Of a stretch of DNA of 64,000 nucleotides, positions 11,701 through 26,700 are shown piece by piece (the stretch's first letter is position 1; the number at the start of each line of letters is the position of its first letter). The notes beneath the pieces are model-generated. The model saw nothing but the letters and a program-made list of their open reading frames with translations, was not told the DNA's origin and searched no databases. The position numbers and the translations under genes are program-made. Location: the NCBI RefSeq assembly GCF_965363235.1, contig NC_134838.1, positions 7,445,001 to 7,509,000 on the forward strand, read 5' to 3'. This DNA comes from Mytilus galloprovincialis (Eukaryota > Mollusca > Bivalvia > Mytilida > Mytilidae).

Positions 11701-14700
11701 CCGTATTTTCGATACAATGATGATTTTGTTTAAAACGGGAATGACATATCCTTTTGAACTATATGATATATGTTGTTTTCTATGAATAATATAGTATTGT
11801 GATGTCACTTTAAGTAAACGTTTGGTTTGAATAGGGGTTTCCTACAACAAGATCGATCAGTCATCCTTTTTATGTATTAAAGTTATACTTGTTATGCGTT
11901 ATGTCTTTGATTTATTAAAGAAGCAGAAGTCATTCGAAGGATACTATACTATTGCACAGGAAGACCTATATTGTATGGACTATCAAGATTGTGTTTATAA
12001 CACTCATAATTTACACCTTTGTAGGTAATTACAGCCAAGTATCAGAAGACACTCATTGGACACCTTTTATTACCGCCTCAGTTAACTACATCAGGAACAA
12101 ATATCCACAACCATGGAACGAGGTTTGATTTGTTGTAATTAAAATAATGCAAAATGCTATCGTAGTTTGCAATTCTGTTAATATAGATAATGCAATTTCC
12201 AATAGGAACTCCCTTTGCGGCTGAAACTGTGCCACTTTTACTATGAAGTTTTGTGAAAAATTATATCCCAGAACGGAAAGTTGATATGCACTACTATTTT
12301 ATACAAAGGTCAAAATATAGGGCTGTGCGGCATATTTTCAACATGTATATGCCCTGAACTTCTAAGTGTTTAATCTTATACTAGAATTCAATACTACCCC
12401 TACTGGCACTCTTGGACCTCCTACGAATTAAACTATTGCCGCTTCCGTGTTTTTTTCTATACTGCTAACATTTGCAAGTTATGTCTCTATGAGATGAAAC
12501 ACATCGATCATATCTGGAACCAGTACTTTAACAAATTAACATATCTATAAATAGTATATATCTCCCAAAAAGAGGCGTGGTTTGAATATCAGCTGTATTT
12601 CAAAGTGCAACCTGCAATATAAACCTGTTTTAGCAATCCAATTGAACTTGGGCCACACCAATTTAATTTATTGTTCTACGGATTTTTGGACTCCAAAAAT
12701 TGGGGCGAGAGAGCGATTTGAAAATTTTTATAAAAAAATATTTAATTTGAAAATTTTTGAGGCGAAGCTTAAAAAGTAAAGGCGAGCGATTATATTTTTT
12801 TTTTTGTAAACATAAAATAATAGGTTTTGACTATATTAAAACTTGATTGATCACTTGCACTTTGAAGTATTTTTTCCCTGTTCAACAAGAAATAATTGAA
12901 TAATTAAATCTGGTCTTTGTATGTGTGACTGACAATGTGACAATTCTCTATTCAAGTCATAATCAGGTTCAGAACAACCCCTTAATGTTATAAATATCGC
13001 TTTTATGACAGGTCAATATAAGTTATAATATTTTTGTTTGTTAAAACACTTTTTAGGCCAAATAAAAATATATGTGTGGTTCCAGTAACCCTACCGTCCC
13101 AACTTTTTTGGCTTATAAAATAGCCTACCCTAAAGATTTTATTGTCATTTTTCATTAAGCACTGTTCAAGTCAGAATGTTGCTCCCTTAGACTCAATGTA
13201 AAAAAAACATAAAATAAAAAAAAATTCCTACCTACCTACCCTAACATTTTTTCAGATGTAACTGGAACCACACATACTTTTTTATTTGGCCTTAGTACAA
13301 AAGGGCTCATATTTTCCCAAAGAACTATAATATCTATATGGTATTAAATGGTCAAAACATATCCAAGAATTTTGTAATATTCCTGGACTTTAACCATGTT
13401 AACACATTTACTTTAACAGTTTAATATTATTCAAAATAAGTGGACCCCTCTTTCAGAAAAGTTGTTTAAAATATAATGTATTTCTCCTCTTTTTGAGTAA
13501 TTCTAAGCTTTCAAAGATTTTGTATAGTAGCACTATACAAATCCTTAGTATTTCATTTCTAATCAACAACAGTAAAATGACCCCTTGTCTGAGGGAGGGT
13601 AGTTCCCAACCTGACTATAACAAAAATAGGTCGAAGTACGGCCTTTCACACAGGGCTTTGATCCAGACCAAACAGCAAGCTATAAGGGACCCAAAAATTA
13701 TTAGTGTACACAATTCGAACATGAAAACCAACGATCTAATTTATATTTCCAAACGGGAAAATACCAATGAACCACATCATACTTTATTTTAACAACGAAC
13801 ATGTTTTGATAGGGAATATAAGCCAGCGGGAAATAAACCAATGTTTTGTTCTGTACAGGTATTTCCGCTGTTATATATTTCTATCGGAGTACTCCCTTTT
13901 GGGATAAATTAGTTTCATGCTGAAACAAATATTCTCACAGATATTTACACAGTGGTGGGGTGCTTATAGGTTTAAAATCATTATATAAAGGTTAGACTGT
14001 GATTTAAAAAACAAATGTTGAGATCTTTTCATAATATTAACAAAAAACGGTGCGGGAAATGGACATGATTACATTATCGGATGCGGGAAGCGGGAATATA
14101 AAAAAAAAATCTGTTATGAAAAAATAGGCGAGGGCGGGTCCGTCGAACAAGGAATTAAATTGGTGTGGCCTTGGTAATCTGTATCACTTCATGGTTTTTT
14201 GTTACAAAAAAGCTAATCTTCATTACAAAAAATTAAATCAATTAATAACAGATCATATATTGAATTCTCTATTCTTACCATATTTTAAGACTTTGATAAC
14301 TATTTACACCACTGGGTCGATGCCACTGCTGGTGGAAAATTTCATAATGAGGATGGTAAAACTTTTTGAATAATAATTATTTTACCGAATTAAAGTTATG
14401 TTCCTCAAATAGTTATCAAAAAGTACCAGGATTATAATTTTATACGCCAGACGCGCGTTTCGTCTACATAAGACTCACCAGTGACGCTCAGATCAAAATA
14501 GTTAAAAAGCCAAACAAATACAAAGTTCAAGAGCATTGAGGACCCAAAATTCCAAAATTTGTGCCAAATACGGCTAAGGTAATCTACTCCTGGGGTAAGA
14601 AAATCCTTAGTTTTTCGAAAATTCAAAGTTTTGTAAACAGTAAATTTATAAAAATTGCCATATAATTGATATTCATGTCAACACCGAATTGCTGACTACT

Positions 14701-17700
14701 GGGCTGGTGATACCCTCGGGGACGAAATGTCCACCAGCAGTGGCATCGACCCAGTGGTGTAAATAGTTATCAAAGTACCAGGATTATCATTTTATACGCC
14801 AGACGCGCGTTTCGTCTACATAAGACTCATCAGTGACGCTCATATCAAAATAGTTAAAAAGCCAAACTAATACAAAGTTGTAGAGCATTGAGGACCCAAA
14901 ATTCCAAAAAGTTGTGCCAAATACGGCTAAGGTAATCTACTGCTGGGGTAAGAAAATCCTTAGTTTTTCGAAAAATTCAAAGTTTTGTAAACAGTAAATT
15001 TATAAAAATGACCATATAATTGATATTCATGTCAACACTAAAGGACTGACTACTGGGCTGGGCAAAACTAGGGGTTTTTTTTATTTAATGTAGATATCAA
15101 ACTTTTGGTTACTATATATTTTTTAAGCACACTTTTTTTACTAGGACTATATACATATTATTAAAATTTCGATATAATTAAATTATTTTGAAGGCCACAG
15201 AAAAGCTTGTAGTTTTCCTTCTTGGAATAATGTCTCATCAAGTGTCAGACGTGGTGTGGCATAGTCTAGGAATTGAACAGGGATTCATTCCAACTCTAGC
15301 TGCCGTAAGTCATCTTTGTTTGTATCAAAAAGTCAGTATGGAACATGTGACCTGCTAGGAAAAGAATTTTTGTTATATCTGGATCAATGTCAATATTCAT
15401 CTAAAACACTCACTATTGTATCTGTTTTGTCACTTAGAATGTTTTCTGCATCTTTCGACAAAATAATGCATGTTCAGTAATGCTCGAGGTCAAACAATTA
15501 CAGAAGGAAACCGAATAAACCTTTGAAAATTGAAGCGTTGATGAAAGTAAAACGTATCAACAGTATATCTATGCATAGGCAGAAAGAAAAAAGCTATGCA
15601 TGAGAGAATTACATTTCTTAATCTCTTAACGAATGTAACTAAATTTGACAGCAAATTAAAAAAAAAAACAATGTTCAAATTGTCATACCATGTCGAATGT
15701 TCTATCTACTGGGCTGGTGATAAATCGGGAACCAACAGGTAATCAGTACAACAGTTAGAAACAAGAATGAATTTTTTAAAACATGAAGGTTTTTCTGTTT
15801 CCATCATTTCGTAATGATGCCTTAAAACAAAACACTGTATGATTATGTAAATGCTACAGTTGACTGTTTGTCCGACTCCAGAAAAGCTACCGAATTCGAT
15901 TTGTCTACTTCACACAATTATGGAAGACGGCACCACATTTGTCTATAATATTTCAAGTTTATAATTAATTTTACTAAATAAGCAAACTAAACGCTTTGTA
16001 ATTGATATAAATTGTTTGTTACTTATAGGTAGATTTTCATGGAAACTATAGCTTGGCCCATGAAGCAGCAGATTTGGGTATGTAATAATTTGGAAATTCT
16101 GAATAGTTTCGGTTGCTGCTTCTTTACCATCATATTGTGATTATGATGAATAACGACGTCAGTTTATATGAATTTTAGATATAAATACTTAATAAAGAAA
16201 TAGATAGAAAGTGTTGCTCACACCTATATGAATTAAAAAAATATTAAATTATAACAATGCAAGATTAGCCTTGATAATTAAAAAAAAAGGATATATCTCT
16301 GTGAAGAACTTCCCTATTTATCCTTGTTGTTGGTTCTGTTGTCCAACCTGTCTAGTTTGAAAGTCTTAATTATGCAAAATGTGTTATAATTATTTTCAGT
16401 TTTCCGATAGATGAAATAAAGTAGATGAAGAGCAATATGAAAGTGTTTTTCCTTTTTACCGAGCATCTCCCCGAGGGGCACTTAAAAATGGAAAAAAAAT
16501 TCGACTGATGTCTGCTCATTTATTAAACGAAAATTATTTAATTTAGAACGTCCTGTTTTTAAGCTAACTATCTGGTTTTGTTTACATTTACAATAGGTGG
16601 TGATGTGATATCTGTGTGGGACATGGAAGTATTTGAGGATCTTGACCCAACAGAAGACTGGTGAGACATACACTACCTTGTACAGTAATGTTAATGTCAA
16701 AGTAAGGAGATGAGATATGATTTCCAATGAGATAATTACATTAATTCCTTAAAACTAACGGGTAGTGGAGTTGACAGATCACAGCATGGCTTTTTTTTAT
16801 ATTTGTACATTGAGAACGCGACAAGACAAAACTTTAAGTAATTCAAATTGTAAAATCAACGGTTTAATTTTTTGCCAACAAAAAAAACATTAAAAACAAA
16901 TATAGCTGACAGCAACAAACGACAACCATTGAATAGCAGACCCCTGACTTGAGACACACAAAAAACGAGAGTGGCAGGGTTAAACATTTTTGCAAGCACT
17001 GCATTTATATGTACACGTTTTGACATTAGTGTACGGTTAGGAATAGCACAACATATATCTATTTCTTTAGATCGAAGATCAACAATTTACTCGCTGTTTT
17101 TCAGTGAAATTGATTACACGGCAATGCAAGCACAAGACATAATTTGAATTTTAAAATAAGTATGAAACATTTTCATTGTAGGTACGTTCCGACTGATGAC
17201 TTATTTAACATATATCAGCAATATTACAGCACTGTTAAAATAGACAAAGATACAATTGACTCCTGTTCAACACTTCTTGTTTTAGCAAGGTAACACTTGA
17301 ATAAAAGTTAAACTTGAAAAGAAGAACTACTTTACAAATGATTGAAATAAAGGCAAAATTGTCCAAGACAAATGAAATCTTTCAAAAATTACAATTTTTA
17401 AAATCAGGTATCGTAGAAAGGTTATGTGAGACCAACACAAATGAATATATGATAAGGCTACGATTTGACCCCTAGTCGAAAATGAAAGGTTTATAATTTG
17501 TTAAAATAGTTGCTCCACTTGTTCATACAGATTAATTCTACAAGCTTATGAGTATTCATATACATAAAATGTGTCTCAATTGTTTTCCTTGCGGCTTCAA
17601 ACTTCTTGCATTTCATGACGTTGAAGTAACATCACAATAAAAATGTCTGTTTTTACGTCTCTATGATATTTTAATTTATTTCTTTATTAATGAAGTATTT

Positions 17701-20700
17701 CTTATCTACCTAATTTAAGAGGATTGATGAATGTTACTATATTTTGCATTTTAGTGGTAAATTAAAGGATCTGATACTACCTCCTTGTACATAAGGTTAT
17801 TTGTTTTTGTTACACAAGTTTAAACTATGCATTAAAAGAAAATAACAAAATTACCGAGCTCCGAGGAAAATTAATACGGAAAGTTCTGAAATAAATGGAC
17901 TAAATCAAATGGTACAATGTAAGTCATATACTTCTCATTTCTTAGCATTGCAGAAATATATGGACTTCCAGAGGTAAGCATTAATTATTCCAATATGTAT
18001 GATTTGTACTAACACAAAAAGGATGCATTGGAAGCAAAAAAACGCTCCAAAGGAGTTTTTATGAAGAACGACTGCAATCGACATAATAAAAAGTTTACCA
18101 TCATGAATTCGTGACCGCTTCAATGAATCGATGTATAAACTTACCAGCTACATGTTTTACACCACTACTCATAGGAAAACAGTTTTGTACCATGTTTAAT
18201 ACTATCATAATAATGAGGTATTGTGTAATATTGACAATGCACAAGATATATGACCAAAAGTGTTTATAACCAATACAGAAACAAGGAGATTGATCACGAT
18301 TGCCGATTAGACTTCATCCACCGTACCTCAAATGTTATGGGTATCTACAATGATATGTGACCGTTTAAACATTATTTGTAATTGGATATACCCAATAGAT
18401 CGAAACAAAACTCACAATTAACATTAAAGCTAGAAAACATAAATCACTGATGTAAGAGTACTTGCAGTTACTGAAATCTACAATTAAAACTAATAAATAT
18501 GTCATTATGTTCTACACAATTTTACCTCAAGAAAAATTTGAATTTAAAGACATGTGCATCTTAGTTGTTATTAATATGACGATTACAATTAATCACGGTT
18601 TCTTCCTTTGTTGTTTGTTTGATCAGCTTTATCAAGTAGTTGCAGAAACAAGTCCATTTTTAGAAAACAATATGGAGGATTATTTTCTGGGCGGATTAAA
18701 CGATATGGTTGGATGGTCTAACCGAAATTGGCAAAATGGAGTGACGCTGTTAGAAAAAGGCACAAGGTAATTTATATCATAATATTGCAAAGGCTACATA
18801 ATGACATAATAATACTTCCTAAATATGATACTTTTAAGGTAAATGAAAAATTGAATCCATGCTAATGAGGTTATGTCATGTTTTATCTAGTTGTGGGTTT
18901 GTGTTTATTCAATGTAGGTCATATTTAACAAGGTTTTTGATTTATTTAACCGACATATATCACTTGTCATTTAAGAATATGAATTCTGAAACTTGGTCTA
19001 AAAACATGTTTTAATGAGGTGTTAACTAAAATATAAACTAAGTAAAAATAGCAAACAATGCAAATAAGTGTGTCGAAACAACAGAGCGACGGAAAAAAAA
19101 TCAAAATTATTTAGGCAAATATAAAAAAGCGAAACCAATCAGTCAAGAAAAATATAAATAGTAAGGCAAGAAAACCAAAGATATTAATATTTGTGTTGAA
19201 AATTATCTTTTGCATCATATCTGGTTTTGAGGTACACGTCATGAAGAAACTGTTTTGCAATTTGCTTGTATATTTTAGTGCCTGTGACTTGAACCATAAT
19301 CCACTATTTGTACATTGTAATACATCGACATCAGCTGAGCTTGAAACAAATAGAAATGGTAGAAACAAGAACGGCTATTTTATACAACCTGACATGCATG
19401 GCTTGACAATAGATGATATGGAAGTACAAAAACAACACAGAGGAATCACGATTAAAGCTTCAGATAGGTTGAAGGTACGATATTTCATCAAAATCAAACA
19501 CCAAGAAATAAACTAATTAAGATATATAGTAAAAATTACGTCTGACAGTAAGTTGCAAACAGCAATTTCTCTATTACCATTTGTTGATTCTAAGCTCTTT
19601 GATTCGGCACTTCGATGTAAAATTCAGAAATATATGTCAAACTCAAAATTTAGCTTAACATGGCTATGCGCCTTGTTTACGGACACTTGCTTCAAGGTAA
19701 ACAACGGTCATTTGTTATAATGAAAACGTCGAAGATTCTTTTTATTTATGTTCGATGTTTTCTTAACTGCGCATAATCGACGAACCAATAAAAAAAGTGC
19801 ATCTCAGTTTAAGTGTATATGAAATTAGTGCCACACAAAACAATGTAAGGACGTATAAGTCGCTTGTTATAGTTTATTACATTCTTTACTTCCGTTACAT
19901 TTTAAAACAGCCGTGTTATTCATAATATGTACTTATGATTATGTTGCAACAAAACATGTCTTTTAATTCTTTTCATATTAAACTTGAAGATGTAGTATGA
20001 TTGCCAATGGGACAACTATCAACTAGGATCAAGGACAAAGATTTATTTTAAAATTGACTATTTGACTATTTCTTGTCGAACACATACGTATAGTTTTGAT
20101 ATATAGTTGAACTTCTTTTAAAGGGTTTCTTTTTGACTTGGTCTAAGTATAATCATTCTATCGGGTTTAGAGGGCTAAACATAAAACGGTTTTATACACA
20201 AATAGATTACAGCACAAAAGATTTCCATTAAGTAGCGCAATGTGTTCCATCTTGATGGCAGTATAGAACATTTAAAGGTTTGTTTGTAGAAAGATATTCG
20301 TTCAAAGTTAAATCACAGACGATCAGCAATACAGGAGAGTAGGAAAAACAAAGATCACAATGATCCCCGTACTGGTATATATGCAGTTAACAGTTCATAT
20401 GCTAAACTTGGATGGTATGTTTTATCTCTTCACTTTCTAATCATCTGGATATTGTTTCCAATTTAAGAGATTGATCGTAAATCATGAACAATTCAGTATA
20501 CTTACGATCAATCTTAGACGAAGTTTGTTTGTGAAACCGACTCCTGAATATTTGTTTTATATTTATAGTCTTAACGTATCGATGTTATATTTCCTCTGTA
20601 CTCAATTTGATAAATTACAGCTGAACATAATAAAGGTCTATGGTTGAATGGATATAGGAAGATGTGGTATGAGTGCCAATGAGACAACTCTCCATCCAAA

Positions 20701-23700
20701 TAGCAATTTATAAAAGTAAACCATTATAGGTCAAGGTACGGCCTTCAACACGGAGCCTTTCATTTCAAAGAATAGTTTTGTATTTTACTGATTAATGGAC
20801 TAACTTGTTGAAAATCACTATTACACATTTTCACTGACAGCGGGAATCGCATGCAAGTGACAAAGCTTAACGGAACCCTTTAGTGGCTGTACAAATATTT
20901 ACTTTTATTAGGTCCCTTGAGACTGGAGACGTGGATGGAGATGGTTTTGACGATTTACTCATTGGTGCTCCAGGATATAGTGTACAGGGGAGTGTACAGG
21001 AAGGCAGAGTTTACATCATCTATGGAAATGGTAACAAAAGGAATTAATTTTTATGCGATTGACTTATTTACACAGTTGGAAACCCGGTTGAAATAGAACA
21101 AAAGAATCGAAGCTCTTTGTTAGAGAAGGCGATAAATGTGTACTGTATTGTTTACTATAGTGACAAAAATTTTAAAAGTTAAAAGAAACAAACAAAATTA
21201 CAATTTTCTTCTCAATTACGAGGTGTTTTATTTTAAAAACACCATTTGCATAAGTTTTCAATTTATCTAGTACATAGTTAAGCAGAACAATTAGATTTCA
21301 AGTCGACGACATGGGTATCTTTCAAGTTGGATGAAGAAAATGCATAACCTCCGAGTTTTTTGAAAAAATTACCACGGACGGAAAACATATATATTAGTTC
21401 AAAAATTTTCGTGTCTGCCCTTCCATTATGTGACTCAAGAAAAAATTCCAAAAAATGGGTAACAATTGTATCGAAAAGAGAAAATCGAGTGCACCTTTTT
21501 ATGTAAGGGCGTGTTTGAGTTGAATATTTTGACTTGATATCGTACAAAGTAAGATTATTTCATACATCGTCTCGCTTCAGATTCTATTATTTTTATATAT
21601 CAAAGCTACAGATTGACTTTATAACACAAAAAAATAACAGTACTAAAAGATGAAATATATGGGTCAAGTGAAATACCTATCTAATGAGTCACAAAAACAG
21701 AGAAGGTTTGTTCGAATAGCTATTTTTTTACTGAAAGTACTTGACGACAGTCTTTCAAGTTGGATGATGAAAATGCATATCTTTGAAAAAATATAATTTT
21801 TTGTGTGTGAAAACTAGGGTTTATAGTCTTTATACACTAAAAAAATCTAGTCTGCCCTTCCACGAAATTTTTAATTAGCATTTTTTTTAAATGTTTATGA
21901 ATTTTTGAAAATTCCACCTGGCAACCGATCAGACAATAGTTTTAAGTTGTATCAATACAGACAAGATCATTAACTGATGCTCATTAGCTAGTTGATACAT
22001 TTGTCTTTTAAAATACAACTGACATATAAGGATCGTAATGGTGCAATGTGGATAAATTTATCGATTTCCATGAGCAAAATTGGTAGCGCGTCATCCCTAC
22101 AATGGCTTCCATTTCTACGATTGTGAAAATGAACTGGCGTAATGTGGAGATAATTCTAATGAAATAGAATCCTGACTGTTTACACGGCCAGATATTGCAT
22201 TACTTATTCGTTGCGTCGCGTTGCGTCAACTGGAAATGCAAAAAACAAACGTTTGTTATTGATTTTAGATTGGTTGTTTAATGGAAACGAAAATGATATT
22301 ATGTAAATTTTGTTACAAGAAACATGTTCATTGTCATTATCATACTTGCTTCTAATTTGTAAAAGTGATTTGATGTGAAATAAAACCAGCATCCGGTACT
22401 GAATGTTCAATGATTTCATATTATAATGTGAACAAATTAATGCTCGTACCGTTTTTTTGTTTGTTTGTTTGTTTTTGTTTTGTTTTTTTATAATTATTAA
22501 TGTATGCTTTATGACATTTTCAAATCATTATTTTATATTTCATTTATTTAAACGCATCTATATTCAATATCATTATATATATATATGTAAAAAAACTTGA
22601 GTGTGTACTATACTGTACGTGTTACAGTTCACTCGTATATGAAGAATATAGTTAACTAATAATAGGAGAAGCGTTTACTATCGCTATTCATATTTTAGAT
22701 TCTGATTCTGGTGGATTTGATTATTATGGAATAAATCTGGATGTTAATTCACGATTTAATCCCATTCACGATCACATAACAACGATACACGGATACCACA
22801 ACGTAAGTATACTTAAGAGGGGCGTAAAGGGGTTATCTGCACGGAAGAACGCGAAATGAAATTGCTATTTTACGAAGAACGAACAATTAAAAAGTTCTTG
22901 CACGTTGATCTTTTTATCAATTTCACGAAACACAGTGAATAACCAACCTTTTTCACGGCTGCTCGTAAAATAAAAATGACAAAAAACGTTGCACGAAAAT
23001 AACACTTTACCACCCTCATTTAATAAAGAAAAAAATCAAAATTGTAGTAAATTTGTCAAATGATAAATTTTCAACTAATACCAATCTTTAATTTTGATTT
23101 ACCAGAACAACTATGGCGGTTATGAGTAGCAATTACTGTAAACCAACTAATTTTTGCGAGCGATTTATTTTCGTGACTTTTGCGAGTAGGAAAATAACGC
23201 GAATATAAATCGTCGCGATTATGTATAACTTGGATCTTTCCTTTCTTAATTACATCAAGTAAATTTGAAAATCGCGAAATTAAATCGCCGCGAAATGGAC
23301 TAGAAAGGACTTATAAAGTATCCGCGAAAATAAGTTGGTTTACAGTATGTAAATAATAAATCATCTGAACATAAAACACAATTGTTCAAATCAATAAGAA
23401 AATCATTATGAGTTTATTTACAACCACTAGGTGGTTGCAACTGCTGGTTGAGTTTTTATTCCCTGAGGATATCACTAGCCCAGTAGTCAACCCTTCTGTG
23501 CTGACATGAATTATCATTGATATGGTCATATTTATAAATAAACTGTTTACAAAACATTGATTGTTTTTTTCAAATTATAAGGCTTTTCTACCTCGGGAAT
23601 AGATTACCTTAGCTGTATTTTGTAAACATTTTAAGAATTTTGGTCCTTACTGCTCATCAACTTCATACTTTATTATTTGGCCTTTATAACTTTTTGGGTT

Positions 23701-26700
23701 CCAGTATCACTGATGAGTCTTTGGTAGACGAAACGCGCGTCTGGCGTAAATACAAAATTTTAATCCTGGTATCGATGATGAGTTTATTTACGAGTCTTTT
23801 ATTTGACATATTATTTGTTTTTAGCTATGAGGTCTGTTTTCAACCCAACTTAGCTTATTATGAGCTGACGTGACGTCAAACACTCATCAAATAAACCAAT
23901 ATATCATATATTCAATTAGTCAACCAATACATTAACCAGTTGTTCAATGTTTCTATTATTAAAGAAACAATCGAGATTTGGATCAGGCCTGGCTGTTTTG
24001 GACATAAACCTTGATGGCATATTAGATATAGCTGTAGGATCTCCTGCATATTGGATCGATAGCCCGTTGGAGTATAAGGTATTTTCTTTAAAATAGAATA
24101 TTTCTAAAAAATCCTTTTTAGAACTTATATATGTTGAGTATGAGTACGTGAACGAGTTAGTTAAAGAATCATGCTCAACATGCACTTTAATTACTTATGT
24201 TGATTTCATTGAAAGGAAATAAAAACTATTAAAAAGATGTCTAGGACAGGTCTAGATGAGACTTTGAAGATACATTCATGTCATAATTCATTCGTTTAAC
24301 TCTATATTTATTCATGATTTTACCCGGTTCTACTAAATTAATGAATTCAAAATAAGAGTATCCATTAACACTACCTTCGCATTTGATATGTTCATGCACT
24401 GATTCTTTGCAGGGATTAATTTCAATTTATCTCGGGACAAAGACCAGAAAGTATGAAGAAGTTGACATTGTAATTACATGTCAGGTAAGTGCTCATCATA
24501 TGGTTAAAAGAAAAATAAGGATATATATTACAAATGTTCATAAATGCTTAAACATTTAAGGCAAATTCCTTTGGATTTTTAAAGAAAAAAATACATTTTA
24601 AAGTTCTTGCCGTGACAGGCTCTGAGTAGATTCTAGAGTATTACCAAACCGCCCATACAACTTCGTCTTGAACTCTACAATAATGTTTATTATTCGTATT
24701 AATTACAAGGTGGAACATCCATGTGCAAAAAATTCAGCATCTATTAAGTTAACTTTAATCTAAATCTTGGTGAAGTTTTAATTCCCCGAGGGTATCACCA
24801 GCCCAGTAGTCAGCACAGAAGTGCTGACATGAATTATCATTGATATAGTCATATTTATAAATTAAACTTTACAAAACTTTTAGGAATGTTGATCCTCAAT
24901 GCTCTTCAACTTCGTACTTAATTTGGCGTTTATAACCTTTTGGTATTTGAGCGTCACTGATGAGTATTGTGTAGACGAAACGCGCGTTTGGCGTTATTAA
25001 AAAAATAATCCTGGTATCCACTATGAGTTTATTTATTATCCATTAGAAGACCCGTGCAAAATCAAGGGTTTGTCAATTGAATTATCACGAATTATTTCAA
25101 AATTTTCATTTTAAAAATTTAGATTGTGAAAAATAATACGAGTATTAAGAGTACGTCTTTCGCCAAATTCATTCGCTTTATGCTATTTTCTCTAATGTCA
25201 AAATGTTGTTTGCCGTAGACTATGTGGTATATTGCTATAACAATATAACAATCTTTTGACCCCGTTATACCAGTGCCTGCAACAGTCCGCCAGTCCATTC
25301 GTTCGCCTGTAAGTCCATCCGTCACTCTCTATTATGGACGCTTTGTTGTTTTATTCTCCATCAATACCAAAGATTAATCTACAGGTCAAATCACAAAATC
25401 TGAAATTGCAGACCATTTTAATGGGAATACAATATGTATTTATTTCTCTTATAAATTTTTAAAAGCAGGAAGGGACATTTTTGATATTTTAATCAGACCT
25501 TCGTCGCATTTTTTACAAAGGTTTTTGACGAATCAAGCAATTGAATATTATGTTAATGATCAGACAGATCTGAAATGGGAAACATTTTTTCTGGAATTAG
25601 AACTCATACTAGTAAAGTGATTGGATATGTGAGCTATCTCACTTTAAAGATTTTATATGAAGTACAAATTAGAGTATTGTTACTGTATATCCTTTTGAAG
25701 ATTTCTTGCCGTGGTACAATGATTAGCGTTAACACACAATACTCTGAGCGGAAAGTTTTTTGTTGGCTTTTAATTTCTCTCTTTGATTGATTGAAAAGGC
25801 TAATTGTAAAATAATTGGTTGCCTTTGTCAAATCGATTTACATCGTAAACAAACATATTCTAATTTGTGATTATCTTGTGTTGCTTAAGTAATGTTTATT
25901 CAAGTACATATGTTATATAATGCGTTTATTTATTCTTTAAAGAGTCAGTATTGTAACCTTGGATACAACCTTGAATCTGGTGACATCGATGGAGACGGAC
26001 ATGATGACCTCATTATGGGTCTACCATTTTATACAGATGAATATAATCAGAGTGGACTTGTGGCTGCATTGATGTCCAGCAAAGATGTTCCAGGTAACAA
26101 ACGATTAACACAATAACGTCAAAGATATATTCAAGAATTCATCTTAGAGTTATGAATTTGAATCATTGTCTGTCTTGAGAAAAACGAATGAACAACTTTT
26201 TCCAAACGTCTTGGATAGCGTAATTACGAAAACCTTTTCATTATTTTTATTTTAATACTTCAAATTTTTGGAGTTACCAAAAGCAAGGTTTTAAATTAAA
26301 CGTTGTTTTGTCTTTAATCGCATAGTAAAAGGCAAGTTCTAATTAACTTATTGAAAAATATATTTTTTAAAATGAATTTTAATAGAAGATAGGCGACAGA
26401 TACCAGAGAAATAGTCAAACTCATAAATCGAAAATAAACTGACAACGCCATGGCTTAAAATGAAAAGACAAACTGACAAATAATAGTACACAAGAAACAA
26501 CATGGAAGACTGAGCAACACGAACCCCAACAAAAGCTGGGGGTGATCTCATGTGATCCGAAAGGGTAAGTAGATTCTGCTCCACATGTGGCATCCGTCGT
26601 ATTTGCACCATTTGTAAAAAGTCTATACAAATCATTGCGCAATAATCTTGAGAAAACGGTGTAACCGAAAGATATCAATGTGACTGTCAAAGCCAATAAG

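Larger units (their letters stand above)
12651..14170. mobile_element. About 1.5-kb non-coding element with terminal inverted repeats
   Basis: The left end GGCCACACCAATTTAATT (12,651) is matched by AATTAAATTGGTGTGGCC at the right end (14,153-14,170). Similarity runs for about 32 bp, to TTCTACGGA at the left against TCCGTCGAA at the right. TTG precedes the left end and TTG follows the right end, a possible 3-bp target duplication. There is no transposase frame. It contains the nested miniature element at 13,056-13,291 and a family D segment. It lies in GPLD1 intron 4. Confidence 0.8.
5794..18766 (+). other. GPLD1: GPLD1 N-terminal zinc-dependent phospholipase domain (exons 1-10)
   Basis: Residues 21 to about 330 form the catalytic domain, related to bacterial zinc-dependent phospholipase C. 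The His residues expected to bind metal or act in catalysis are all visible: H26 (CGITTH), H31 (HRAR), H85 (THWTP), H122 and H130 (SHQVSDVVWH), and H148 and H155 (FHGNYSLAH). Family knowledge says that His residues at several of these places are needed for activity in mammals. Nothing suggests a dead enzyme. Confidence 0.88.
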
